A stretch of 64,000 nucleotides of DNA. It comes from Geomobilibacter sp964432205. Its GTDB lineage: Bacteria; Desulfobacterota; Desulfuromonadia; Geobacterales; DSM-12255. How positions within the stretch are numbered: position 1 is the first letter of the stretch; each line of letters opens with the position of its first letter. The notes beneath the pieces were generated by a model, which saw only the letters and a list, made by a program, of their open reading frames with translations, was not told the DNA's origin and did no database searches. The stretch spans positions 186,001 to 250,000 of the forward strand of contig CAYSMK010000001.1 in the NCBI GenBank assembly GCA_964432205.1, in the 5' to 3' direction. The position numbers and the translations under genes were made by a program. Below, piece by piece: positions 16,869 through 25,191 of the stretch.

Positions 16869-17021
16869 GTGGCAGAAAACTCAAACGGCTTCGGCTCAGG
16901 AACTCTCGTCTTGTCGTTCATCACCGGACTGGCTGCCGGCGTCGCCGCAGTACTCCTCTACACTGCCAAGGAGCAGTCCCAGGAACAGCAGGAACAACAG
17001 GAAGAGCACCTGTTCATTTAA
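16869..17021 (+). CDS. Small YtxH-like membrane protein
   Basis: A 50-residue protein with one transmembrane segment (GTLVLSFITGLAAGVAAVLLYTA) followed by a Gln/Glu-rich tail. The 'G..AG...LLYTAKEQ' character resembles YtxH/gas-vesicle-like small proteins. The GTG at 16869 is used because it directly precedes the hydrophobic segment and has an AGG site; an ATG at 16800 in frame is an alternative. Its function is unknown. The following 178 bp up to the peptidase gene show no clear feature. Confidence 0.5.
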   Translation: MAENSNGFGSGTLVLSFITGLAAGVAAVLLYTAKEQSQEQQEQQEEHLFI

Positions 17022-17199
17022 GGGACACGGCACGAACGTTGTTCGTTGCTCCACGTCCATGAGGCTCGCCCAACCCGGCAGTATCGATGGTGTCTGACCG
17101 TTCCGGTGGGCACCACCCCCACCCTTGTGCACCAGCGTCTCCGTCCCGGTGATCGCAGTGCAGCGCATGTTTCTCCACTTGAAGACATAGGAGGTCCCC

Positions 17200-18978
17200 A
17201 TGGAGACCAGCACTCCTATCCAGGGCTGGGATACCACCCCGCTCTATGCAGGGCCGCAAGCCCCGGAACTGTCACGCGATTTCCAGACCGGCGAAGCGGC
17301 TGCCCGGCTGTTCCGTGAGACCTGGCTCGGCCGGATCGTTGAACTCGACGCCGCTGCCCTGCTCACGGCCCTGACCGCCTATGAAGCGCTTCACGAGCAG
17401 TTGTCGAAACCCCAGCTGTACGCCCATCTTCTCTTTGCCGCCAATTCCGAGCACGATCCCCACAAGCAGCTCTCCCAGCAGGCCATGGAGTTTGGCAACC
17501 GGGTCACCCGGGAGATCCTGTTCTTCGAGCTGGAGCTCATGCAGATTGCCGACGACCGGTTCGCGGCACTCCTGGACGATCCAGGGCTTGCCAACTACCG
17601 GCACTTCCTGGCCGGGGTCCGCAAGTTCCGCCCCTATGCCCTGCCGGAACGGGAGGAACAGCTCCTGAAGCAGAAGAACCTGACCGGCAGCGAGGCGTTT
17701 GCCCGGCTGTTCGAAGAGCTGTCCGCCTCCCTGCGTTTCCCCTTCACCATGGACGGGGAAGAACGGGAGATGACCGGCGAAGAACTCCTCGCCCTCCTGC
17801 ATCATCCGGACGGCGCCGTACGGGAACGCGCCTTTGCCACCTTCCTGGACGGCCATGCCGGGCATGCCATCGTCCTCTCCACCATCTTCAACACCGTTGC
17901 CCTCGACCACGGGCAGGAGCTGGAGCTGAGGGGGTATCGCCACCCCATGGAGCCGACCAACATCGGCAACGAGCTCCCGGACCAGGTGGTGGAAAACCTG
18001 ATGGCCGTTTCCGAGACAAACTACCCCCTGGCCAGGGACTACTTCCGGCTCAAGGCCCGTCTCCTCGGCCTGACCCGCCTTAAGAACTCCGACATCTACG
18101 CCCCGGTGGGAGAAACCCATCGCAGCTACACGTTCGACGAGGCCCGCGACCTGGTGCTGGAGTCCTTCGAGCGGTTCAACCCCGCCTACCGGCCGATCAT
18201 CGAGGCATTCTTCAGCGACGCCCGCATTGACGTTCCACCCCGGCCCGGCAAGACCGGTGGTGCATTCTGCATGGGGATGACTCCGTCGCTCCCCCCCTAC
18301 GTGCTGGTCAACTTTACCGGCACCCTGCGGGACGTCTCCACCCTGGCCCACGAACTGGGACACGGCCTCCATTTCGTCCTGTCCCAGCAGCAGACCATGA
18401 TCAACTACCACGCGCCGCTGCCGCTGGCCGAGACGGCGTCGGTCTTTGCCGAAATGCTCCTCACCCGTCATATGCTGGAGCGGGAGCGCGACCCGTCCGT
18501 GCGCATCGCGCTGCTCTGCGCCAAGATAGAGGAGATCATCGCCACCACCTTCCGCCAGAACGTGCTGACCCGTTTCGAGCAGCGGCTGCATCTGGAGCGG
18601 GCCGATGGACTCCTGACCGCCGGTCGGATCGGCGACCTCTGGTGGGAGGAGAATACCAGGCTCTACGGCGACGCGGTGGAGATGATCGAGCCGTATCGCT
18701 GGGGATGGAGCTACATCTCCCACTTCATCCACACCCGTTTCTACTGCTACTCCTACACCTTTGCCGAGCTCCTGGTCCTCGCCCTGTACCGCCGCTACCA
18801 GGAGCAGGGTACCGGCTTTGTCCCCCGTTACGAGGCGATCCTCACCAGCGGCGGCAGCCAGTCGCCGGCCGACACGGTCCGGCCGGCCGGGATCGACCTC
18901 TTTGCCCAGGATTTCTGGCAGAAGGGGTATGACGTGCTGGGGGAATTGCTGGAAGAGTTGAAAGGCCTGGTGAACTAA
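17200..18978 (+). CDS. pepF: M3-family oligoendopeptidase (PepF-like)
   Basis: A 592-residue zinc metallopeptidase of family M3, cytoplasmic by the lack of a signal. The active-site motif HELGH is at His384-His388 (LAHELGHGLHF) and the third ligand region is LAETASVFAEML about 30 residues later. The N-terminal helical part (LFAANSEHDPHKQLSQQA) and the C-terminal FIHTRFYCYSYTFAELLVLALYRRYQEQG fit the PepF clade. It cuts short oligopeptides, probably during peptide recycling. The ATG has an AGGAGG site. It is monocistronic, followed by an inverted repeat and a terminator. Confidence 0.93.
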   Translation: METSTPIQGWDTTPLYAGPQAPELSRDFQTGEAAARLFRETWLGRIVELDAAALLTALTAYEALHEQLSKPQLYAHLLFAANSEHDPHKQLSQQAMEFGNRVTREILFFELELMQIADDRFAALLDDPGLANYRHFLAGVRKFRPYALPEREEQLLKQKNLTGSEAFARLFEELSASLRFPFTMDGEEREMTGEELLALLHHPDGAVRERAFATFLDGHAGHAIVLSTIFNTVALDHGQELELRGYRHPMEPTNIGNELPDQVVENLMAVSETNYPLARDYFRLKARLLGLTRLKNSDIYAPVGETHRSYTFDEARDLVLESFERFNPAYRPIIEAFFSDARIDVPPRPGKTGGAFCMGMTPSLPPYVLVNFTGTLRDVSTLAHELGHGLHFVLSQQQTMINYHAPLPLAETASVFAEMLLTRHMLERERDPSVRIALLCAKIEEIIATTFRQNVLTRFEQRLHLERADGLLTAGRIGDLWWEENTRLYGDAVEMIEPYRWGWSYISHFIHTRFYCYSYTFAELLVLALYRRYQEQGTGFVPRYEAILTSGGSQSPADTVRPAGIDLFAQDFWQKGYDVLGELLEELKGLVN

Positions 18979-18983
18979 ATGAG

Positions 18984-19145
18984 CAACGGCTTTTAGGTCC
19001 ACGAACGACACGAAAAAACACGAAATATAAAGCATTGCAGCAATAAAATCAGCAATTCACCGAACAGGCTGAACCATGATATTGCCTATTCTACTGATTC
19101 AGTTCGTGTTTTTCGTGTGTTTCGTGGACAACTGCTTTTTGTAGG
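18984..19145. repeat. Long imperfect inverted repeat
   Basis: The left arm at 18998-19024 (starting TCCACGAACGACACGAAAAA) and the right arm at 19103-19128 (ending TTTCGTGTGTTTCGTGGA) are near-perfect complements with about 78 bp between them. The flanks also pair loosely (CGGCTTTTAGG against CTGCTTTTTGTAG). It lies just before the terminator at 19150. No ORF is inside. Confidence 0.7.
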
Positions 19146-19149
19146 ATTA

Positions 19150-19176
19150 AAAAGGCCCGCGAAAGCGGGCCTTTTG
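19150..19176. terminator. Hairpin terminator between pepF and carbonic anhydrase genes
   Basis: Stem AAAGGCCCGC / GCGGGCCTTT with a GAAA loop and T-rich 3' end; A-rich on the other side, so it can work for both convergent genes. Confidence 0.85.
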
Positions 19177-19214
19177 TGTGGTAAGCATTGCACGTTTCAG
19201 ACTCTGGCGGCAGG

Positions 19215-19901
19215 CTACTTGAGCAGTCGTACCTGACCGTCGTCCAGATCATACTTGGCGGCAACGATCTTCAGCTTCCCCTCCTTAACCAGATGCTTGA
19301 GGAGTGACGACTGCTTGATCAGGTTGGCAGACACCAGTTTCACGTTGTCGTCGATGGCCGTCTCCACCAGACCGGACTTGTCGGCCCCTTTGTACTCCTT
19401 GCGGGCCTGTTTGACGGCCGGGGCGATGGTCTTGATGATGGCACCGATGTTCCCCTCCGGCTTCCCCTTGGCTTCCACGGCAGCCGTCACCGCGCCGCAC
19501 CGCTCATGACCGAGCACCACCACCAGCGGCGAACCGAGATGTTCGGCAGCATACTCGACACTGCCGACGACGACCGGATCAGGAACGTTGCCGGCCACCC
19601 GCACGACAAAGACTTCCCCCAGCCCCTTGTCGAAAACGATCTCCGGCGGCACCCGGGAGTCGGAACAGGAAAGAATGATTGCATAGGGATGCTGCCCCTT
19701 GGTCAGACTCTCACGCGCACTCAGATCGCACAGCTTCTGACCGGTCATATGCTGCTCGACGTAGCGCTTGTTTCCTTCCAGCAGCCTTTGCAGCGCCTCA
19801 TCGGCAGAAATCCCGCTGCCGGCTCCGGAACCAAGGGCCAGCGCCCCGGAGAGGAACAGTGACCCGATTGTTGCGATGCCTGTCAATACCTTCTTCCGCA
19901 T
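19215..19901 (-). CDS. Exported beta-class carbonic anhydrase
   Basis: A 228-residue enzyme interconverting CO2 and bicarbonate. The N-terminus carries a signal peptide (TGIATIGSLFLSGALALGSG), so it should act in the periplasm. The zinc site is visible as Cys79-x-Asp81-x-Arg83 (SCSDSRVPPE), His132 and Cys135 (GHERCGA). The family fold continues in VVRVAGNVPDPVVVGSVEYAAEHLGSPLVVVLGH. The ATG at 19901 begins the signal peptide; the longer frame adds 20 residues without a ribosome site. It is a single gene converging on pepF. Confidence 0.92.
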   Translation of the reverse strand: MRKKVLTGIATIGSLFLSGALALGSGAGSGISADEALQRLLEGNKRYVEQHMTGQKLCDLSARESLTKGQHPYAIILSCSDSRVPPEIVFDKGLGEVFVVRVAGNVPDPVVVGSVEYAAEHLGSPLVVVLGHERCGAVTAAVEAKGKPEGNIGAIIKTIAPAVKQARKEYKGADKSGLVETAIDDNVKLVSANLIKQSSLLKHLVKEGKLKIVAAKYDLDDGQVRLLK

Positions 19902-19974
19902 AATTCCCCCTGACAAATGTAGTAGACCGAGAAAATTAGCATCGACACATCCCCCTGTCAACCCTGCAGCGTGG

Positions 19975-20781
19975 CTACTTCACCTTGGCCTTGATGCGGG
20001 AAAACGCCCCCTTGTCGGTCGGGCCAGTGTACTTCATGGCAGGAAGCTGACCAATGGCTGCGTTTACCCGTTCCACCCGCTCGGCAGTCAGCGGATGGGA
20101 GGAAAAGAACTGGGCCAATTGGGACGGCTGCTGCGCCTGCATGCTGTCCAGCTTGGTGAAAAAGGTGAGCATCCCCTTGGGGTCATAACCGGCCCTGGCC
20201 ATGGTCTCCACCCCCAGATAGTCGGCCTGATTCTCCATCCCCCGGCTGTAGGCCATGGTACCGGCCTGGCCGAAGAGGGATGCGGCCAGTTGGCTGAGTT
20301 GACCGGAGTTCTGGCCGAGGAGCAGTTGCAGAACCAGGGAGTAGCCGTACTGCTGGGTCATCTGGCGGGTGCCGTGACGCGCCACCCCATGGTTGATCTC
20401 GTGGGCCATGACTCCGGCCAGTTCATCTTCGCCGGCCGCGGCCTTGATCAGACCGGTATGGACGTAGATATGGCCGCCCGGCACCGCAAAGGCATTGACA
20501 CTGTCGTCCTTGATCACCTTGAAGGTGAAGGGGAAGGGTACGTCCCTGGCCCCGGTGAGAAGCCTTTTACCGACCCGGTCCACGTAGCCGTTCACCTCGG
20601 GATCGGTCACCAGCTGGCGCTGTTTCTCGATCTCGGCGGTGAATTTGGTTCCCAGTTCCTTCTCCTCGTCCACGGAGACCAGGTTGATCCCCTGGAGGTC
20701 GGTCATGTTGACGCTACAGCCGGAACACAGCCCGGCAGTAACGAGGAGGGCCAATACCAGCGAACGAAAGAGTGTCATCAT
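19975..20781 (-). CDS. M48-family metallopeptidase, exported
   Basis: A 268-residue zinc peptidase of family M48 (the periplasmic YggG/BepA-like group). The motif HEINH is at His127-His131 and the third ligand is in NQADYLGVETMARAGYDP. A signal peptide precedes a possible but weak lipobox (GLCSGC, Cys22). FSSHPLTAERVERVNA near the end is characteristic of the group. It probably degrades or helps fold envelope proteins. It starts 14 bp after the upstream hypothetical gene, which suggests an operon. Confidence 0.9.
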   Translation of the reverse strand: MMTLFRSLVLALLVTAGLCSGCSVNMTDLQGINLVSVDEEKELGTKFTAEIEKQRQLVTDPEVNGYVDRVGKRLLTGARDVPFPFTFKVIKDDSVNAFAVPGGHIYVHTGLIKAAAGEDELAGVMAHEINHGVARHGTRQMTQQYGYSLVLQLLLGQNSGQLSQLAASLFGQAGTMAYSRGMENQADYLGVETMARAGYDPKGMLTFFTKLDSMQAQQPSQLAQFFSSHPLTAERVERVNAAIGQLPAMKYTGPTDKGAFSRIKAKVK

Positions 20782-20795
20782 CTCCCCCTATCCCC

Positions 20796-21278
20796 TTATT
20801 CCTTCAGGGAGCATTCCCGCTCCCAGGTGTAGTAGCCATCCTCCTGGATGGACCAGAACGAATCGATCCGGCTGCTGAACCAGGGGAGCGCCTCGCACTC
20901 CACGTCGACAGCCTGCAAAAACCCGGCAGAGATCAATCCCTCCCCATGCAGATATCGGTAGAAGGCCCTGATGCCGGCCAGGTGCCGGGCCAGCTCGTCC
21001 ACGTCCGGCTCCAGGGTATTGACGATGTACCAGTTGCCGGCAAACTGGCGGATCAGACCGGGCCGCTCGTCGAACGGGTTACGGCGCATCCGGTCCACCA
21101 CGAAATCGCGGAGATAATAGTCCGCGCTGTTGGCGAGCAGCGTCGCGTCCCGCGGGGTCAGGCCGGCAGCGAGGCGGTTGTCGTAGAAGCGGCGCAGGAG
21201 CGACTGACAGAGGCCATCCACCCGCAGTTCGTCCTCCAGCGTCTCGATATCGAAATCATTCTTGTTTATTGAGGTCAT
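20796..21278 (-). CDS. Conserved hypothetical protein upstream of the M48 peptidase
   Basis: A 160-residue soluble protein not assigned to a family. It is mostly helical by eye, with FDIETLEDELRVDGLCQSLLRRFYDNRLAAGLTPRDATLLANSADYYLRDFVVDRMRRNPFDERPGLIRQFAGNWYIVNTLEP and a C-terminal Trp/Tyr-rich end. There is no signal peptide or membrane segment. The start at 21278 has an AGAAGG site. It is the first gene of a probable two-gene operon with the M48 peptidase, but its cytoplasmic look makes a direct partnership uncertain. Confidence 0.65.
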   Translation of the reverse strand: MTSINKNDFDIETLEDELRVDGLCQSLLRRFYDNRLAAGLTPRDATLLANSADYYLRDFVVDRMRRNPFDERPGLIRQFAGNWYIVNTLEPDVDELARHLAGIRAFYRYLHGEGLISAGFLQAVDVECEALPWFSSRIDSFWSIQEDGYYTWERECSLKE

Positions 21279-21305
21279 CGGGTACCTTCTGATAAAAATT
21301 CTTGA

Positions 21306-21435
21306 AGCTCCCAGGTTGCTCAAAAATAGTCAGATCGTCGCACCCGCAGCAGGCTCCGCGGAGGCGTAGCAGCGCTACGCCGCACAAGGAAGCTTGCGAG
21401 GACGGCGGCGAGATGGCTGTTTTTCAGCAACCTAA
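21306..21435. repeat. Imperfect palindromic repeat element of about 130 bp
   Basis: The outer arms are CAGGTTGCTCAAAAATAG and CTGTTTTTCAGCAACCTA (imperfect complements). The inside holds GCGTAGCAGCGCTACGC and other GC-rich palindromes. The right end touches the last codon of the dppC-like gene, so it may serve as its terminator. It is similar in style to the element at 33914-34038. Confidence 0.65.
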
Positions 21436-22286
21436 CGGTTCAGCCGGGGGTCGAGGGCATCGCGTATCCCTTCCCCCAAAAGGTTGTAGGCCACCACCGT
21501 CACCAGGATCGCCAGGCCGGGAAAGAGCGACAGCCACCAGGCAAACTCCAGGTAATCCTTGCCCGAGGTGAGCATGTTCCCCCAGCTGGCAGTCGGCGGC
21601 TGGACCCCGATGCCGAGGAACGACAGGGCCGATTCCGTCAGGATCGCCCCGGCGACGCCGAGGGTGGCCGCCACCAGCACCGGCGACAGGGCATTGGGCA
21701 GGATGTGGCCGCAGATGATCCTTAAGTCCGATGCCCCCAGTGCCCGGGCAGCCTGGACAAAGTCCCGCTCCCGGAGGGAAAGGACTTCGGCCCGCACCAG
21801 CCGCGCCACCCCCATCCAGCCGGTAAGGCCGATGATTGCCATGATGTACCAGATGGATGGCTCCAGCATGGCAATCACCGCCAGGATCAGGAAAAAGGTG
21901 GGGAAGCAGAGCATGATGTCCACCCCCCGCATCATGAGGCTGTCCAGGAAACCGCCGTAGTAGCCGGCCAAGAGGCCAATTGCCGTCCCGATGGTGACCG
22001 CGATCCCAACGGCGACAAAGCCGACCTTGAGGGAGATGCGGGCTCCATAGATCATCCGGGTGAAGACGTCCCTCCCCAGTTCGTCGGTACCGAACCAGTG
22101 CTCTGCCGACGGTGGCATCAGGACCCGGTAGGCATCCAGGGTGTCGGGGGCGTACGGGGTGATGAAGGGGGCCAGAAACGAAAGGACAAAGAGGATGCCG
22201 ACCACCAGGGCGCCGGCCATTGCAAAGCGGTTCGACCGGAGCCGCCGGAGCACGATGGAGTAAAAATATGAGGTCTTGAAGGACAC
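21432..22286 (-). CDS. dppC: Dipeptide/oligopeptide ABC transporter permease, DppC/OppC type
   Basis: A 284-residue inner-membrane permease. It has the N-terminal cytoplasmic segment and first helix (MAGALVVGILFVLSFLAPFITPYAP), the FGTDELGRDVFTRMIYGARISL stretch diagnostic for DppC/OppC, four more helices, and the EAA-type loop (VRAEVLSLRERDFVQAARALGASDLRIICGHILPNALSPVLV). It starts on the last base of the dppB-like gene. No substrate-binding or ATPase subunit is encoded beside it. The substrate (peptide, nickel or other) cannot be read. Confidence 0.93.
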   Translation of the reverse strand: MSFKTSYFYSIVLRRLRSNRFAMAGALVVGILFVLSFLAPFITPYAPDTLDAYRVLMPPSAEHWFGTDELGRDVFTRMIYGARISLKVGFVAVGIAVTIGTAIGLLAGYYGGFLDSLMMRGVDIMLCFPTFFLILAVIAMLEPSIWYIMAIIGLTGWMGVARLVRAEVLSLRERDFVQAARALGASDLRIICGHILPNALSPVLVAATLGVAGAILTESALSFLGIGVQPPTASWGNMLTSGKDYLEFAWWLSLFPGLAILVTVVAYNLLGEGIRDALDPRLNR

Positions 22287-23269
22287 TATCCCTCCCCCCC
22301 GTGCCGGATGCGGGGATCGGCCACGGCATAGGCCAGGTCCGCCAGCAGATTGCCGACCAGGGTCAGGCCGGCCCCGATGGTCAGTATCCCCATGACCAGC
22401 GGGTAGTCCCGGGACATGACCCCCATGTAGAACAGTTGGCCCATGCCGGGAATGGCGAAGATCGTTTCGAAGATCACACTGCCGCCGATCAGTCCGGGCA
22501 GGGAGAACCCGAGCAGGGTGATGACCGGCAGGAGGGCGTTACGCAGGGCGTGACGGTAGATCACCACCCGCTCCGTGAGCCCCTTGGCCCGGGCCGTGGT
22601 GATGTAGTCCTGGCCGATCACCTCCAGCATGGTGGAGCGCATGTAGCGGGAGAGCCCGGCAAGGCTCCCGAAGGTGGCGATTGATATCGGCAGGATCAGG
22701 TGCCTGGCCAGGTCCCCGAACCAGGCCAGGCCGTGCAGCTTGTCGCTTCCCAGTGAGTGCAGGCCGGAGATCGGCAGCCAGCCGAGCTTGACACCGAAGA
22801 GATACATGAGGATCAGCGCCAGCCAGAACGTCGGCACCGCAAAACCGAGAAAGACGAACAGGGTGATCCCCTTGTCCAGCAGGGTATCGCGGCGGGTTGC
22901 AGCCAGGATGCCGATCGGGATCGCCAGGCCGAATTCGAGCAGCAGGGCGATCAGGTTGAGGGAGAGGGTCACCGGGATCCGCTCGCTGATCTTATCAATG
23001 ACCGGCCGGTTGTCCGGGGCAAAGGAGCGGCCGAAGTCGAGCCGGGCCAGGCGCCCCAGCCAGTTCAGATACTGGACGTGCAACGGCTTGTCCAGCCCGT
23101 AGAACTCCCGGAGCCGCTCCCGCGCCTGGGCCGAGACCTTGGGATTCATGGCGGTCTGCATCTCCACCGGTTCACCGGGTGCCAGGTGCATCACCACGAA
23201 CGTGATCAGGGTGATCCCGAGCAGGAGGGGGACCAGAGCCGCCAAACGCTGGAGGAGATACGCGGTCAT
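22286..23269 (-). CDS. dppB: Dipeptide/oligopeptide ABC transporter permease, DppB/OppB type
   Basis: A 327-residue permease partner of DppC. The first helix (LLQRLAALVPLLLGITLITFVVMHLAPGEPVE) and the RLREFYGLDKPLHVQYLNWLGRLARLDFGRSF periplasmic segment are typical. The EAA loop is YMRSTMLEVIGQDYITTARAKGLTERVVIYRHALRNALLPVITLLG. It begins 3 bp after the sppA-like stop codon, using a ribosome site inside that gene, so the three genes form one operon. Confidence 0.93.
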   Translation of the reverse strand: MTAYLLQRLAALVPLLLGITLITFVVMHLAPGEPVEMQTAMNPKVSAQARERLREFYGLDKPLHVQYLNWLGRLARLDFGRSFAPDNRPVIDKISERIPVTLSLNLIALLLEFGLAIPIGILAATRRDTLLDKGITLFVFLGFAVPTFWLALILMYLFGVKLGWLPISGLHSLGSDKLHGLAWFGDLARHLILPISIATFGSLAGLSRYMRSTMLEVIGQDYITTARAKGLTERVVIYRHALRNALLPVITLLGFSLPGLIGGSVIFETIFAIPGMGQLFYMGVMSRDYPLVMGILTIGAGLTLVGNLLADLAYAVADPRIRHGGEG

Positions 23270-23272
23270 CTC

Positions 23273-24163
23273 CTACTCCCCCGTTCCCAGTTCGTAGTTC
23301 AGGCTCAGTCCCCGACTGGTGCCGAGCAGCCGGTCGATCCGGCTGGCACTCTCCTCCACCAGCATATCCAGCAGCAGCTTCTTCTTTTTCGGGGGACGGA
23401 TGACCTGCGGCTCGCCGCTGATGCCGGCCAGACGTCCGGCCTCGTCGATGGCATCCTGCAGGGTGCCGAGCCGGTCGACCAGTTTCAGCGAAAGCGCCTG
23501 TTCGCCGGAAAAGATCCGGCCGTCGGCGATTGCCCGCACCTTTTCCTCCGGGAGCTTGCGCCCCTCGGCAACGGCCCGGACGAACTGGCCATGGGTGCTG
23601 TCGATGACCCCCTGGAGCATGGCCCGTTCCTCGTCGGTCATCGGCCGGACCGGCGAACCGGCGTCCTTGAACTTTCCGGTCTTCAGGGTGAACGACCGCA
23701 TCCCCACCTTGTCCAGGAGCCCCTCGATGTTGGAAAACTTCATCAGCACCCCGATGCTGCCGGTGATGGTACCGGGATTGGCGTAGATGACCGTGGCCGG
23801 GGCCGCTATGTAGTAGCCGCCCGAAGCGGCCACGCTCCCCATGGAGACGATGACCTTTTTCCTGGCGCTGAGCTTTTTGACCGCGGCGTGGATCTCCTGT
23901 GACGGCCCGACCACCCCGCCCGGGGAATCGATGCGCAGGACCACCGCCTTGACGTTGTCGTTCTTCCGGAAGTCGTGAAGGTGCTTCACCGTTTCCTGCG
24001 GGTCGAGGATCAGCCCCCGAACCTCCACCAGGCCGATGCCGCTCCCGACGGCGAACGTGCGTGTGTCACCCAGGAGAGAGCACACCGCCAGGACCCCGAA
24101 CACCATCATGAGTATCATCATGGCAGTCAGGCCAAGCCCGAACCAGAGCCATTTACGTTGCAT
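23273..24163 (-). CDS. sppA: Signal peptide peptidase SppA, short form
   Basis: A 296-residue membrane-anchored serine protease that degrades cleaved signal peptides. One N-terminal transmembrane helix (WLWFGLGLTAMMILMMVFGVLAVCSLL) is followed by the protease domain. LRIDSPGGVVGPSQEI, the nucleophile region SMGSVAASGGYYIA and the probable lysine region GKFKDAGSPVRPMTDEE are present. The ATG at 24163 has a GGGAGGG site. It is first in an operon with dppB and dppC, which suggests peptide release coupled to uptake; that is inference. Confidence 0.93.
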   Translation of the reverse strand: MQRKWLWFGLGLTAMMILMMVFGVLAVCSLLGDTRTFAVGSGIGLVEVRGLILDPQETVKHLHDFRKNDNVKAVVLRIDSPGGVVGPSQEIHAAVKKLSARKKVIVSMGSVAASGGYYIAAPATVIYANPGTITGSIGVLMKFSNIEGLLDKVGMRSFTLKTGKFKDAGSPVRPMTDEERAMLQGVIDSTHGQFVRAVAEGRKLPEEKVRAIADGRIFSGEQALSLKLVDRLGTLQDAIDEAGRLAGISGEPQVIRPPKKKKLLLDMLVEESASRIDRLLGTSRGLSLNYELGTGE

Positions 24164-24230
24164 GCCGACTCCCTCCCGACACAACCTTGGCACATTGACC
24201 AGGAACCGCCATTTCTGTTACTCTTTCACC

Positions 24231-24716
24231 ATGCGCATCATCATTCTTTCCGATACCCACGGCAACTATACCCGGGCAGTCAAGGCCGTTACCGAGACAG
24301 GCCCGGTAGACCTGGTGATCCACCTGGGGGATGAGTACGCGGACAGCATACTGGTCGGCCAGTTCTGCCAACTGCCGGTACTGGCAGTGCCGGGGAACTG
24401 CGATCCCGGCTGTTTCGAACCGCGCCTCAGAACGGTCACCATGGCCGGCAAGAGGATTTTCATTACCCACGGCGACAGTTACGGCGTCAAGAACGGGCTG
24501 TATCACCTGATCAAAAAGGGGCTGGTCGAGCGGGCGGACATCGTCCTCTTCGGCCACACCCATCAGGCCCTGGTGCAGCAAATGGACGGCATGCTCCTGG
24601 TCAACCCCGGCACACTGCAGTACCGGGCCGCAATCCAGAGCTACGCCATCCTCGACATCGCCGACGACACCGCTTCAGCCTCCATCATAGCGCTTGATCC
24701 CGATGAAACAGCGTGA
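24231..24716 (+). CDS. YfcE/MJ0936-family metallophosphodiesterase
   Basis: A 161-residue calcineurin-like phosphodiesterase of the YfcE group. The metal-binding motifs are all visible: ILSDTHGN, HLGDEYAD, PGNCDPG, FITHGDSYG and LFGHTHQ. These enzymes hydrolyse phosphodiester model substrates; the natural substrate is unclear. The ATG at 24231 begins the conserved first strand; the frame extends upstream into the divergent sppA gene without reason. It converges on the small cysteine-tail gene. Confidence 0.9.
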   Translation: MRIIILSDTHGNYTRAVKAVTETGPVDLVIHLGDEYADSILVGQFCQLPVLAVPGNCDPGCFEPRLRTVTMAGKRIFITHGDSYGVKNGLYHLIKKGLVERADIVLFGHTHQALVQQMDGMLLVNPGTLQYRAAIQSYAILDIADDTASASIIALDPDETA

Positions 24717-24763
24717 ACGGTGATTCTCTCCCGACTCCCAACTCTACTAACTGACAACTGCTT

Positions 24764-25156
24764 TTAACAGCCGCAGCCGCAATTGTGGCAGACCCGGCGA
24801 TTGTGTTCATCGGGCGGGATGGTTTCCGGTGCGAACGCCACCCTCTTCACGGCACGCGTAATATCCTCCATGAGATCCAGGTGCTCGCTCTTGCCGAGCA
24901 GATGGCCAACGCAGCGATTGGCAAAGCCATCCGTCGGGGAAGATATCCTGACCGCATTGAGAAGGTCGGCGTAGCTCTTGATATCGATGGTGAACTCAGG
25001 ATTGAAGGTGGTGCTGAAATCGATGCCAAACCGGCGCAGTTCATTGCCCAGCCGTTGGCAGAACTCCTGGAAGGCCGGGCCGTCAAGGTCTACCTGCCAG
25101 TCGGGTCTGATGTGGTTTTGCCCATAGATCGTCAATACGAGCTGTTTCCCGCTCAT
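24764..25156 (-). CDS. Hypothetical protein with a C-terminal cysteine cluster
   Basis: A 130-residue protein without a recognised family. The body has QLVLTIYGQNHIRPDWQVDLDGPAFQEF and a region of alpha/beta character. The last residues are RRVCHNCGCGC, five cysteines in nine positions counting the pair CHNC, which could bind a metal or cluster. Start choice is open: ATG 25156, GTG 25162 (better spaced from a GGAGG site) or ATG 25174. It follows the response-regulator gene by about 35 bp on the same strand, so co-transcription is possible. Confidence 0.6.
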   Translation of the reverse strand: MSGKQLVLTIYGQNHIRPDWQVDLDGPAFQEFCQRLGNELRRFGIDFSTTFNPEFTIDIKSYADLLNAVRISSPTDGFANRCVGHLLGKSEHLDLMEDITRAVKRVAFAPETIPPDEHNRRVCHNCGCGC

Positions 25157-25191
25157 CGTCACACATGCCTCCATGCGCCAGGTAATCGGAA

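Noticed and set aside
17272..19035. A 587-codon ORF antisense to the M3 peptidase gene.
   Set aside because: It mirrors the peptidase, whose HELGH motif, ribosome site and codon pattern are clear. The antisense protein has no domain.
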